A stretch of 64,000 nucleotides of DNA from Myxococcales bacterium. GTDB lineage: Bacteria; Myxococcota_A; Polyangia; Haliangiales; Haliangiaceae. Location of the stretch: NCBI GenBank assembly GCA_028287135.1, contig JAQBQE010000039.1:62001-126000 (forward strand), written 5' to 3'. A program made the position numbers and the translations under genes. Below, one piece after another: positions 17,713-24,735 of this stretch; the first letter of the stretch is position 1; the number at the start of each line of letters is the position of its first letter. The notes under the pieces were generated by a model, which saw only the letters and a program-made list of their open reading frames with translations, was not told the origin of the DNA and ran no database searches.

Positions 17713-19329
17713 ATGTCGCTCACCACCACCGCCTTCCGCATCGCGCTCACCGCCGCAGCTCTGTGCTCGGCAGCCACCGACGCCGACGCCAGGCCGCGTC
17801 GGGTGGTCATCCTCGACTTCGACGGACCGCGCAGCCTCGCCGACGCCGGGCGCACCGAGGTCCAGAAGATCCTCGGCGAGCAGTACGATGTGGTCGCGAA
17901 GAAGCGCTGGGAAGATGCCCGCGCCAGGGCGCAGCAGAAGTCGGCGGGACCGACGACCTGGCAGAAGGCGTCGAAGCAGTCGGGCGTCGATGCGATCATC
18001 GAGGGCTGGGTCCAGGACGAGGGCCGGCACAAGCTGCTCACGGTCGCGGTGCGCGAGGCGTCGACCGGGCAGGAGCTCGACACCGTCTCGGTGCGGCTCG
18101 GTGCGAAGGGCCTGTCCGATGACGGCCGCGGCAAGCTGTCCGAGGAGCTCGACGGTGTGCTCGCGTACATCGAAGGCGCGCCGGAGCCCGCCGGCAGCTC
18201 GCTCCGCGTGATCGAGACCCGCAAGATGATCGGCGCGAAGCAGCCCCGGGTCGACCTGGTCACCACGAAGACGCGCAAGAAGCTGAAGCGAGTCGCCGAC
18301 GTCGACGACAGCGACGAGGACGGCGAGCCGACCCCGCGCAAGCGCAAGCTGCGGCTCGACGACGATGCGCAGACCGCGGCGGCGGCCGCCACGGCGGAGG
18401 ACGAAGCGGAGGATACCGACGAGCCCGCCGACGCCGACGAGCCGGAGGCCCCGAGCCGCAAGAAGGCGAGGACGGACAAGGAGATCGCGTTCAAGGACCC
18501 CGACGTCGCCACGCAGGAGAATTCCGACCTGGTGTCGCTGTTCGGCGCGACCAGCGACGAGGGCAAGATCGCCGACCCGACCGCCGCTCATGTCCCGGTG
18601 CCGACGCCCAGGTTCCGGATCGCAGGCGGCGCGTTCTACGGCTCGCGATCGCTCAACATCGTCGCCGAGAACCAGACCGGACCCCAGGCGTACTCGGGAG
18701 TTCCGAGCAAGGGGCTCGAGCTCAACGCCGCGGTCTATCCGTTCCCGTCGAACAAGCTCGATGGCGGGCTGCAGGGCATCGGCTTCACCCTCGCGGTCTC
18801 GAAGTCGGCGGGCTCCGAGGTCTCGTTCGACGACGGCGAGACGGTCAGCGAGTACGTCATCAACCAGAGTGCCTACAACGCAGGCATTCATTACCGCCAT
18901 CCGCTCGCCAGCCTGGTCACCGTCGACGGCGAGGTCAGCTACGGCTCGTCCAGCTACCTGATCCCCGACGCGCCGGACACGTTCGAGGTCCCCGACACCT
19001 CGTACTCGTACATCGGTGCGGGCGCTCACCTCGACCTCAACATCACCGAGCGCGCGTCGGTCGGCTTTGGTGCCAAGTATTTCTATCTGCTCGACGTCGG
19101 TGACATCAGCTCGGTCGACTGGTACGGCCCGGGCCGTGCGTCGGGGCTCGGGCTCGACGCAAACTTCCAGATCCCGCTGCCGCAGAACCTCTACGTCCGC
19201 GGCGCGCTGTCCTACGAGAAGTTCAACATCTCGTACGACGGCGTCGGTCAGATCACCGAGGACGAGGGTGTCTCCGAGTCCAACGACTCGACCGTCAACG
19301 GATCGGTCAACGTCGGCATCCAGTTCTAG
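17713..19329 (+). CDS. Predicted outer-membrane beta-barrel with N-terminal domain and acidic linker
   Basis: The 538-residue product from ATG 17713 (AAGGAAC upstream) has a signal peptide ending near ADA-RP. An alpha/beta domain follows (RRVVILDFDGPRSLADAGRT, GVDAIIEGWVQDEG) that resembles the TolB-N-like domains of exported myxobacterial proteins. Residues about 190-270 are a charged linker (DDSDEDGEPTPRKRKLRLDD and acidic repeats). The C-terminal 250 residues show alternating strands rich in Gly, Tyr and Ser and end with NVGIQF, a terminal Phe typical of barrel proteins. It probably forms an operon with the L-domain lipoprotein. It may be a receptor or surface factor for the exported peptides, but nothing in sequence proves this. 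Confidence 0.75.
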   Translation: MSLTTTAFRIALTAAALCSAATDADARPRRVVILDFDGPRSLADAGRTEVQKILGEQYDVVAKKRWEDARARAQQKSAGPTTWQKASKQSGVDAIIEGWVQDEGRHKLLTVAVREASTGQELDTVSVRLGAKGLSDDGRGKLSEELDGVLAYIEGAPEPAGSSLRVIETRKMIGAKQPRVDLVTTKTRKKLKRVADVDDSDEDGEPTPRKRKLRLDDDAQTAAAAATAEDEAEDTDEPADADEPEAPSRKKARTDKEIAFKDPDVATQENSDLVSLFGATSDEGKIADPTAAHVPVPTPRFRIAGGAFYGSRSLNIVAENQTGPQAYSGVPSKGLELNAAVYPFPSNKLDGGLQGIGFTLAVSKSAGSEVSFDDGETVSEYVINQSAYNAGIHYRHPLASLVTVDGEVSYGSSSYLIPDAPDTFEVPDTSYSYIGAGAHLDLNITERASVGFGAKYFYLLDVGDISSVDWYGPGRASGLGLDANFQIPLPQNLYVRGALSYEKFNISYDGVGQITEDEGVSESNDSTVNGSVNVGIQF

Positions 19330-19522
19330 CGCCTACGATCCAGCGCTCTGTCCACGCGATCGCATGCGGCCGGCATCAGCTGGCCGTTCGCCGTTTCGGG
19401 CAGTGTCGCGATCACCGTCGACAAACCGCCGTCACCACCGATCGTCTACCGGCGGTAGCGATCTGGGAGTGCCCACCCGGTCCGATCGCTTCCAGATCCG
19501 CGAGAGCACGTCGCCGATCAGC

Positions 19523-19538
19523 TGGCACATCGCGTGCT
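19523..19538 (+). promoter_or_regulatory. Candidate sigma-54 promoter of peptide gene 1
   Basis: TGGCACA-TCGC-GTGC-T has a perfect TGGCAC, exact spacing and one mismatch in the -12 TTGC. The predicted start is about 32 bp before the ATG at 19581. GTGC in place of TTGC recurs at peptide genes 3 and 4. The stretch from here to the ATG ends with AAGGACACGC, also found before peptide gene 3. Confidence 0.55.
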
Positions 19539-19580
19539 CCTGTACTCGACAGCCACCCCCTCACCACAAGGACACGCCCC

Positions 19581-19913
19581 ATGTCGACCCCCAAGCAGCA
19601 GGACTCCCAGGACCCGTTCATGTCGATCGATGCCAAGCAGCTCGAGAACGTCGCCGGCGGCGCTGCGCGCGTCACGGCCCGCTCGAGCGGCAACAGCGAC
19701 GAGCTGATGGCGATGATGACGTCGATCGGTGACTCGATCAAATCCCTCGCGTCGGCCAACTCGAGCAGCGGCTCGGATCCGATGCAGATGATGATGATGA
19801 TGATGATGATGGGTGGCATGGGTGGCGGCGGCGGCGGTGCCCCGGCGGCGGCAGCGCCTCCCCCGACCCCGGTGGTCAACGTGTCGACGTGCGTCAAGCG
19901 CGGCGGCTGCTGA
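19581..19913 (+). CDS. Polymethionine double-glycine peptide 1
   Basis: This small protein (110 residues) has a leader ending SIDAKQLENVAGG (residues 15-27), the form cut by C39 peptidases after GG. The 83-residue core has a likely amphipathic helix (MTSIGDSIKSLASA), then DPMQ followed by eight Met (70-77) and GG, a Gly/Ala/Pro-rich linker, and a tail VVNVSTCVKRGGC with Cys104 and Cys110. The Met run is an ATG-triplet tract, so slippage could change its length in frame. AAGGACACGC precedes the ATG at 19581; ATG 19620 is a less likely start. The peptide is followed 35 bp later by peptide 2. I know of no described family with this make-up. Export by the C39 transporter is inferred. Confidence 0.85.
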   Translation: MSTPKQQDSQDPFMSIDAKQLENVAGGAARVTARSSGNSDELMAMMTSIGDSIKSLASANSSSGSDPMQMMMMMMMMGGMGGGGGGAPAAAAPPPTPVVNVSTCVKRGGC

Positions 19914-19948
19914 TCCCCACCAGGTTCACGTCGAGAAGGAGATCAACC

Positions 19949-20191
19949 ATGGCGAGCAACGACAACGACCGTGACGCACTCGAGTCGATCGATCTGGCGT
20001 CGCTCCAGGCCGTGACGGGTGGACGGATCAGCCGCTCGAGTGCACCTGACCCTGCCGTGCTGCAAGGCATCAAGCAGCTCGCCGAGATCATCTCGGCGGT
20101 CGGCCAGAACCTCGCGCAGACCAAGGCCGCTGGCAGTCAGCAGATGATGCAGATGATGCAGCAGATGATGCAGGCTCGCGGCGGCCGCTAG
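19949..20191 (+). CDS. Polymethionine double-glycine peptide 2
   Basis: This peptide has 80 residues. The leader ends SIDLASLQAVTGG (residues 13-25), aligned position by position with peptide 1. The 55-residue core has a helical segment (LQGIKQLAEIISAVGQNLAQ) and a Met/Gln cluster MMQMMQQMM (66-74), ending QARGGR. It lacks Cys and the Pro-rich tail of the others. The ATG at 19949 is preceded by GAAGGAG at good distance, stronger than the other peptide genes. Only 35 bp separate it from peptide 1, so both are probably on one transcript that ends at the hairpin at 20320. Confidence 0.85.
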   Translation: MASNDNDRDALESIDLASLQAVTGGRISRSSAPDPAVLQGIKQLAEIISAVGQNLAQTKAAGSQQMMQMMQQMMQARGGR

Positions 20192-20216
20192 ACAGCGCGC
20201 CGTCTCGGCGCCGAAA

Positions 20217-20310
20217 AAATGGGGTCTGACCCCATTTATCGAGCTCGCGTCCGCGGTTGACGCCTGTGGCGCTCGTTCAAACGCGAAGAGAAAATGGGGT
20301 CTGACCCCAT
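20217..20310. repeat. Second pair of REP-like palindromes
   Basis: TGGGGTCTGACCCCA palindromes lie at 20217-20237 and 20292-20310, centres about 74 bp apart. They are the reverse complement form of the pair at 12.5 kb. The first copy sits 25 bp after the stop of peptide 2 and has A-rich and T-rich flanks, so it may act as a terminator too. Confidence 0.7.
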
Positions 20311-20505
20311 CTATCCTAGAGGGCCCGAGGATCTTCTCGGGCCCTTCGCCGTTTCGGCGCACACGGGTCGCGAGAGTGGAGACCGTCCCCCGGGATACCT
20401 GAGAGCTCGCGGTGTTGGCCGACGAGAGTTGAGAGAGTGGAAAGCGTCCCTGCGTTCGATTGGATGCAGATCGCCGAACGCGGTTGACGCCTGTGGCGCT
20501 CGTTC
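20252..20505 (+). repeat. 27-bp direct repeat (20252-20278 and 20479-20505)
   Basis: The two copies are identical and begin CGCGGTTGACGCCTGTGGCG. The first lies between the REP-like palindromes; the second lies 37 bp before the candidate promoter of peptide gene 3. Each contains a small CGCC-TGT-GGCG hairpin. Together with the palindromes they suggest that this 400-bp spacer arose by duplication. No gene is seen in the spacer. Confidence 0.75.
20320..20345 (+). terminator. Terminator-like hairpin after peptides 1-2
   Basis: AGGGCCCGAG, loop GATCTT, CTCGGGCCCT form a perfect 10-bp stem, followed by TTCGCCGTTTC. It lies 129 bp past the stop of peptide 2. Confidence 0.6.
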
Positions 20506-20541
20506 GATCGCGAAGTGCGCGATTGCGTTGAGCGGAGAGCT

Positions 20542-20557
20542 GGGCACGCGCGGTGCA
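20542..20557 (+). promoter_or_regulatory. Candidate sigma-54 promoter of peptide gene 3
   Basis: GGGCACG-CGCG-GTGC-A fits the consensus except for the first base and the GTGC, which peptide gene 1 also has. Spacing is exact and the predicted start lies about 24 bp before the ATG at 20592. AAAGGACACGC precedes the start codon as in peptide gene 1. Confidence 0.5.
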
Positions 20558-20591
20558 CAAGCCTGGGTCACACCACGAAAGGACACGCACC

Positions 20592-20858
20592 ATGAAGACC
20601 ATCACCACCGATACCCTCGTCACTGTCACCGGCGGCGTCGCTGGCAACAACAGCGCGGTCACCCAGCAGCTCACGGCCCTTCAGGGTTCGATCAAGGATC
20701 TTGCGACGAGCCAGGCCAAGCCGGCCGGCGGCCTCAGCGATCCGTCGACGATGATGATGATGATGATGGCGATGCGGCCCCAGCAGCAGACCGTCGTCGC
20801 CGCGCCCGCCGCGGCGAGCCCGGTCATCAACATCTCGAATCGCGTCCGTCGCTGGTAA
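20592..20858 (+). CDS. Polymethionine double-glycine peptide 3
   Basis: This peptide has 88 residues with a short leader ending TITTDTLVTVTGG (residues 3-15). The 73-residue core has a helix (VTQQLTALQGSIKDLATSQ), a Met run 54-59 plus Met61 following SDPST, a Pro/Ala linker and the tail SPVINISNRVRRW. The tail matches that of peptide 1 (PVVNVS) but without Cys. The ATG at 20592 follows AAAGGACACGCACC. It has its own candidate promoter and terminator, so it is a separate unit 400 bp from peptides 1-2. Confidence 0.85.
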   Translation: MKTITTDTLVTVTGGVAGNNSAVTQQLTALQGSIKDLATSQAKPAGGLSDPSTMMMMMMAMRPQQQTVVAAPAAASPVINISNRVRRW

Positions 20859-20897
20859 TCGCAATCACGGCCTGGCGCGCTTCACGGCGCGTCGCAG

Positions 20898-20934
20898 CGG
20901 GTGTGGTCCTCACGGGCCGCACCCGTTTGCGTTT
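20898..20934 (+). terminator. Terminator-like hairpin after peptide 3
   Basis: CGGGTGTGGTCC, loop TCAC, GGGCCGCACCCG pair with two G-U pairs and are followed by TTTGCGTTT. The stop of peptide 3 is 40 bp upstream. Almost the same stem recurs at 21157. Confidence 0.55.
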
Positions 20935-21014
20935 GGGTCAGACACTACTCGCAGTAGGTGCGACACGTGCGGCCGCCGAGCGGACAGCAAGTAGTACGAG
21001 CAGTGTCTGACCCA
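20934..21014. repeat. 81-bp hairpin element with 13-bp perfect terminal inverted repeats
   Basis: TGGGTCAGACACT at 20934-20946 is exactly complementary to AGTGTCTGACCCA at 21002-21014. Pairing continues imperfectly inward (about 13 of the next 20 positions). The arms share the GGTCAGAC core with the REP-like palindromes of the window. No transposase is near, so it could be a non-autonomous mobile hairpin or a structured RNA. It also overlaps a Cys-rich reading frame on the minus strand. Confidence 0.65.
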
Positions 21015-21112
21015 GGGTTGCAGTTCGTCACCCTCGAGACGCACACGTTGCCGTCGACGATCGTGCAGGTGGGCGGAACGACGTGACGCGAGCGAGGGCA
21101 CACCGCGTGCAC
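20945..21112 (-). pseudogene. Cys-rich 55-residue reading frame (small gene or remnant)
   Basis: On the minus strand a frame from GTG 21112 to the TAG at 20945-20947 reads protein-like: PTCTIVDGNVCVSRVTNC, then CCPLGGRTCRTYCE, with eight Cys in 55 residues. No ATG, signal peptide or ribosome-binding site is evident, and its last third is the hairpin element. It may be the surviving C-terminus of a Cys-rich secreted protein, or a real short gene with a missed start. I do not recognise the family. Confidence 0.35.
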
Positions 21113-21156
21113 AAGGATTCTTGGCGAGAACCGTCGAGACGTGGTGACTCGACGGA

Positions 21157-21204
21157 GGGTGCGGTCCGGAATGGGCCCCGGGCCGCACCCGCTCTCGCCT
21201 TTTT
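21157..21204 (+). terminator. Second terminator-like hairpin with the same stem
   Basis: GGGTGCGGTCC and GGGCCGCACCC (21157-21167 and 21180-21190) pair with one G-U pair and are followed by CTCTCGCCTTTTT. No plus-strand gene ends just upstream. It may be a duplicate of the peptide 3 terminator left after loss of a gene; on the minus strand it lies downstream of nrdR. Confidence 0.5.
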
Positions 21205-21221
21205 CAGCTGCTCGCGAGGAG

Positions 21222-21695
21222 CTATTCTTCGTCGAGCGGCAACCCGAGCTGCTGCACGGGCTGCGGAGCCGATGTGCCATCGAGGCGAACCGCTCCGCTC
21301 TCGTCGGTGTAGTTCGCGGCGAGCCGGTGGGCGGAGATCGGGTCGACGTTCTCGAGCCGGGACAGCGCCGCCGCCACGATGTCGCTCCATGCGACCGACT
21401 TGCGGCCGCCGTCGACCAGCGTCGCCTCGATATCGCGGGCGATCCGCCGTAGATCCTCGGGGCGCACGCCGTCGCGATGTGCAGAGATCCGCTCGAGCGC
21501 GTGGAACAGCTTGTCGCCGTCGAACGGCTCGAGCGAGCCATCGCGCTTCTGGACCTTGAGCCCGGGCGCGCCGAGCTTCTCGTAGGTCGTGAACCGGCGC
21601 TTGCAGACCGCGCACATGCGTCGTCGACGCAGGCCGTCCGCCGTGACCCGGGTCTCGGTCACGCTGGAGTCGCCGGTGCAATACGGGCACTGCAC
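21222..21695 (-). CDS. nrdR: Transcriptional repressor NrdR
   Basis: NrdR represses ribonucleotide reductase genes in response to ATP/dATP. The product from GTG 21695 is 157 residues, the usual length for NrdR. The N-terminal zinc ribbon reads MQCPYC, then RRRMCAVCKRRFTTYE with four Cys ligands, and the ATP-cone follows (KVQKRDGSLEPFDGDKLFHAL). The GTG is chosen because the family starts at (M/V)-x-CPYC; the frame stays open 48 bp further upstream. It is divergent from chrA with 55 bp between. No nrd gene is in the window. Confidence 0.95.
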   Translation of the reverse strand: MQCPYCTGDSSVTETRVTADGLRRRRMCAVCKRRFTTYEKLGAPGLKVQKRDGSLEPFDGDKLFHALERISAHRDGVRPEDLRRIARDIEATLVDGGRKSVAWSDIVAAALSRLENVDPISAHRLAANYTDESGAVRLDGTSAPQPVQQLGLPLDEE

Positions 21696-21750
21696 GATCG
21701 GATCGTAGCGCCTCCTGCCGGAGCGGCGAAGTTTCGGTGACAATCAGCCT

Positions 21751-22878
21751 GTGCCGAAGGCCCTGAGCGAGGTTGCGCTGCTGTTCCTGCGCCTCGGGAC
21801 GACGGCGTTCGGCGGCCCGGCGGCCCATATCGCGATGATGGAGGACGAGGTCGTGACCCGCCGGGGCTGGGTCTCGCGCGACGAGTTCCTCGACCTGGTC
21901 GGGGCGACGAACCTGATTCCCGGGCCCAACTCGACGGAGCTCGCGATCCACCTCGGCTACCGCCGCGCCGGCTGGCTCGGTCTGATCGTGGCGGGGCTGT
22001 GCTTCATCCTCCCGGCGGCGGCGATCGTCACCCTGATCGCGTGGGCGTACGTACGGTTCGGTACGCTCCCGGCCGCCGACGCCCTGATGAGCGGGGTGAA
22101 GCCGGTCGTGATCGCGATCGTGCTGCTCGCGCTGTGGCGGCTCGCGCGGACGGCGATCAAGACCCCGTTACTCGGCGTGATCGCGGCGGCCTGCATCGCC
22201 GGCCTGCTCCTCGGTCTCCAGGAGCTCGCGCTGCTCGCCGGTGCGGGCGTGATGATGGCGCTGACCAAGCTGCGGCGCACGCCGACCGGAGCGTGGCTGC
22301 CGCTCGGTGTGCTCGCGCCCGCGGCGGCTGCGACCGCCACCGCGTTCACCCTCGGCCACCTGTTCCTCACGTTCCTCAAGATCGGCTCCGTGCTGTTCGG
22401 AAGCGGCTACGTGCTGCTCGCGTTCCTGCGCGCGGACTTCGTCGAGCGGCTGCACTGGATCTCCGAGACCCAGCTCGCAGACGCCGTCGCGGTCGGCCAG
22501 GTGACTCCCGGCCCGCTGTTCACCACGGCGACGTTCATCGGCTACGTACTCGGTGGCGTGCCGGGTGCGGCCGTCGCCACGCTCGCGATCTTCTTGCCCG
22601 CGTTCGTGTTCGTCGCCATCAGCGGCCCGCTGATCCCGTGGCTGCGCACGAACGCCGCCGCTGGCGCCTTCCTCGACGGTGTCAACGTCGCGTCACTCGC
22701 GCTGATGGCGGTCGTGACCTATCAGCTCGGGCGCGTGTCGATCATCGATCTGCCGACGATCCTGATCGCCGTCGCGGCAGCCTTCGCACTTCGCTTCAAG
22801 GTCGGTTCGGTGTGGCTCGTGCTCGCGGGCGCCGTGGTCGGCGTCGTGCTCGGCCAGCTGGTTCCGGGATGGGGCTGA
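21751..22878 (+). CDS. chrA: Chromate transporter family protein (fused two-domain ChrA)
   Basis: ChrA proteins are inner-membrane carriers that expel chromate. The product (375 residues, GTG start) shows the tandem CHR domains: the first with FLRLGTTAFGGPAAHIAMME and the signature NLIPGPNSTELAIHLG, the second with FLKIGSVLFGSGYVLLAFLR and VGQVTPGPLFTTATFIGY. About ten membrane helices are predicted. Both PGP motifs typical of the family are intact. A second start may exist but the GTG gives the natural N-terminus. It stands between nrdR and a lipoprotein gene without evident functional link; chromate resistance should be considered a family-level assignment. Confidence 0.92.
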   Translation: MPKALSEVALLFLRLGTTAFGGPAAHIAMMEDEVVTRRGWVSRDEFLDLVGATNLIPGPNSTELAIHLGYRRAGWLGLIVAGLCFILPAAAIVTLIAWAYVRFGTLPAADALMSGVKPVVIAIVLLALWRLARTAIKTPLLGVIAAACIAGLLLGLQELALLAGAGVMMALTKLRRTPTGAWLPLGVLAPAAAATATAFTLGHLFLTFLKIGSVLFGSGYVLLAFLRADFVERLHWISETQLADAVAVGQVTPGPLFTTATFIGYVLGGVPGAAVATLAIFLPAFVFVAISGPLIPWLRTNAAAGAFLDGVNVASLALMAVVTYQLGRVSIIDLPTILIAVAAAFALRFKVGSVWLVLAGAVVGVVLGQLVPGWG

Positions 22879-22885
22879 GCCGAGA

Positions 22886-23794
22886 TCAGCGACGACAGCG
22901 GAACTTGTTCATCAGGCTCGGAGCGCCACCGGTATCCGACATCCGGTAGATCACATCACCGCGGGCAGCGAGCGTCTCCGGAAACCCGATCCCGAGTGGA
23001 GCGATCTTGGTGACCTTCGCGGTCGCCGGATTGTCCCAGCCGTCCACGCGCGAGACTTGCGCCATGTCGAACAGGTTCGAGCCGACGTAGAGCTGGCCCG
23101 CGTCGTCGAACGCGCAGTCGGCGAGCGCGCCCGGCTTGGTGATCGCGATCCGCGGCTCGTACGTCACCGCGAGCTTGCCACCTTCCTGCTCGACGACGCA
23201 GTACAGGTGACCGTCGGCCTTCGACGCCGCGAAGCCGATGCACGGCCCTTTCTCGTGCGCCGCGTCGACGAGGCAGAGCCCCTCGTAGTTGCGGCCGCAG
23301 TTGGTCGCGCGCTGGCCGCACACCATCCCGGTGCCCTCGGGTGGCTTGTCCCCCATGCCGCCCTTGTCGGGCAGATCCAGCGGGCCGAGCGGATACGGAC
23401 CTTTTGCCAGATCGAAGCCGCCGGCCTTTCGCCGGTAGCCGAGGATCCAGCCCGACGACGTGATCGCGTACAGCAGCTCGCCGCGCGCCGACAGCCCTTC
23501 GAGATCTTCGCCGGCCGTACCGAGTGGCAGCCTGCCGGTCTCGCGGCTCTCACCGGTCTCGGCATCGACGATCGCGTACGCGCCGCCGTTGCCACTGTCG
23601 CTGATCACCAGCAGGGCAGGCTTGCCGTCGAGCGTCATCCACCCGGCACCCGAGGCCTCGGGGACCGGCGCCGCGTCTGCGAACGGCAGCGGCTGACACC
23701 GATCGTCCTCGGGGGCGGCGGGCGTGGGCTCGCCACGCTCCTTGTCCTTGCCACACGCGATCACGAGGACCGCGACCAGTAGGAACCGCGTCAC
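22886..23794 (-). CDS. Lipoprotein, predicted beta-propeller
   Basis: The 302-residue product has a lipoprotein signal (lipobox VIAC, Cys14), a charged Pro-rich tether, and then repeated blade-like strands: LLVISDSGNGGAYAIVDAET, DLEGLSARGELLYAITSSG, GHLYCVVEQEGGKLAVTYE, FDDAGQLYVGSNLFDMAQVS. The layout resembles SMP-30/phytase-like esterase propellers. Four Cys in the middle (VCGQRATNCGRNYEGLCLVD and PCIGF) could form disulphides. It is divergent from queE with only 28 bp between starts. Enzymatic activity cannot be claimed. Confidence 0.75.
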   Translation of the reverse strand: MTRFLLVAVLVIACGKDKERGEPTPAAPEDDRCQPLPFADAAPVPEASGAGWMTLDGKPALLVISDSGNGGAYAIVDAETGESRETGRLPLGTAGEDLEGLSARGELLYAITSSGWILGYRRKAGGFDLAKGPYPLGPLDLPDKGGMGDKPPEGTGMVCGQRATNCGRNYEGLCLVDAAHEKGPCIGFAASKADGHLYCVVEQEGGKLAVTYEPRIAITKPGALADCAFDDAGQLYVGSNLFDMAQVSRVDGWDNPATAKVTKIAPLGIGFPETLAARGDVIYRMSDTGGAPSLMNKFRCRR

Positions 23795-23822
23795 CTCCGC
23801 GCTATAGCATCACCCGACACCG

Positions 23823-24443
23823 ATGTCCGCGCGCCGCTACCTGGTCAAGGAGATGTTCGGGCCCACGCTGCAAGGCGAGGGCGCCCACGCCGGGCGTGCG
23901 GTCGTGTTCCTGCGCTTCGCCGCGTGCAACCTCGCGTGCACCGGCTGCGATACCGACTTCGATCCCGAGGGAGCGGTGCGCTACTCCGCCGACGAGATCG
24001 TCGCGCGACTGCGCGAGCTCGACACCGGATCCGCGCGTCGCGTGATCGTCACCGGCGGTGAGCCGACGTTGCAGTGGGACGAACCCCTGTCGGCCGCGAT
24101 CCGCGGTGCAGGGTTCATCGTGCACATGGAATCCAATGGCACGCGGGTCCCGGCCGGCACCGTCGACTGGCTGACCGTGTCACCGAAGCCGCAGCACCAC
24201 CCGGCCAGCGTGATGCTCGCCGACGACGTGCGCCCGAGCGAGCTCAAGGTCGTGGTCGATGACACCGTCGACGAGGCCGTGCTCGAGCGCTACGAAGCTC
24301 GCTATCCATGCGAGCACTACTTCCTCCAGCCGTGGATGGATGATCGCTATCCGCAGACGCTCGCGAAGACGATGGCATTGGTGCACGCGCGACCACGTTG
24401 GCGAATGTCCGTCCAGCTGCACAAGATCCTCGGCGTGCCCTAA
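23823..24443 (+). CDS. queE: 7-carboxy-7-deazaguanine synthase
   Basis: QueE is a radical SAM enzyme that converts 6-carboxytetrahydropterin to 7-carboxy-7-deazaguanine in queuosine synthesis. The 206-residue product begins VKEMFGPTLQGEGAHAG, a typical QueE N-terminus, followed by the cluster motif CNLACTGCDTDF (three Cys, C-x3-C-x2-C), the GGEPTLQ motif that contacts SAM, and SPKPQ. The ATG at 23823 fits the family. Its stop overlaps the stop of the convergent peptide 4 gene by 4 bp. No queC or queD lies nearby. Confidence 0.93.
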   Translation: MSARRYLVKEMFGPTLQGEGAHAGRAVVFLRFAACNLACTGCDTDFDPEGAVRYSADEIVARLRELDTGSARRVIVTGGEPTLQWDEPLSAAIRGAGFIVHMESNGTRVPAGTVDWLTVSPKPQHHPASVMLADDVRPSELKVVVDDTVDEAVLERYEARYPCEHYFLQPWMDDRYPQTLAKTMALVHARPRWRMSVQLHKILGVP

Positions 24444-24724
24444 CCAGCGCAGTTGCACGTCACCTGGGTGACCTGCGGCGCCGGTGGGGGCTCGGGTGGT
24501 GGTGCGGCGGCCGGCGCTGCGCCTCCACCGCCACCCATCATCATCATCATCATCATCATCTGCATCGGGTCCCCCGACGCGCCACCCGAGGCCTCCTGTT
24601 TGAGCGAGGTCAACGAGCTCTTGATCTGGTTCATCGCCAGCGTCAGCGACTTGTCGCTGCTCGACGCGCCTCCGTGGACGGTCGCGAGCATGGTCAGGTC
24701 GACGGACGGGAGGTCATCGGTCAT
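24440..24724 (-). CDS. Polymethionine double-glycine peptide 4
   Basis: This 94-residue peptide has a leader ending SVDLTMLATVHGG (residues 7-19). The 75-residue core has a helix (LTLAMNQIKSSLTSLKQEAS), then DPMQ, eight Met (56-63) and five Gly, nearly identical to peptide 1, a Pro-rich linker and a tail PQVTQVTCNCAG with Cys90 and Cys92. The ATG at 24724 has AGGGGG directly before it. The gene lies 4-5 kb from the other three and on the opposite strand, 102 bp downstream of and on the same strand as the YcnI/haem lipoprotein operon. It may be read from that operon or from its own -24/-12 element. Confidence 0.85.
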   Translation of the reverse strand: MTDDLPSVDLTMLATVHGGASSSDKSLTLAMNQIKSSLTSLKQEASGGASGDPMQMMMMMMMMGGGGGAAPAAAPPPEPPPAPQVTQVTCNCAG

Positions 24725-24735
24725 CCCCCTGGTTC

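Noticed and set aside
12507-20310. CRISPR-like array from the repeated palindromes
   Set aside because: Only two copies per site, no equal spacers and no cas genes.
24537-24563. CAT-triplet run that could be read as a poly-His tract on the plus strand
   Set aside because: It is the complement of the ATG run of peptide 4; the leader, tail and similarity to the other peptides place the gene on the minus strand.
19581-24724. Lanthipeptide or other modified RiPP cluster
   Set aside because: No LanM, YcaO, radical SAM maturase or similar gene is linked; queE is a tRNA-modification enzyme, and core Ser/Thr/Cys pattern does not suggest lanthionines.
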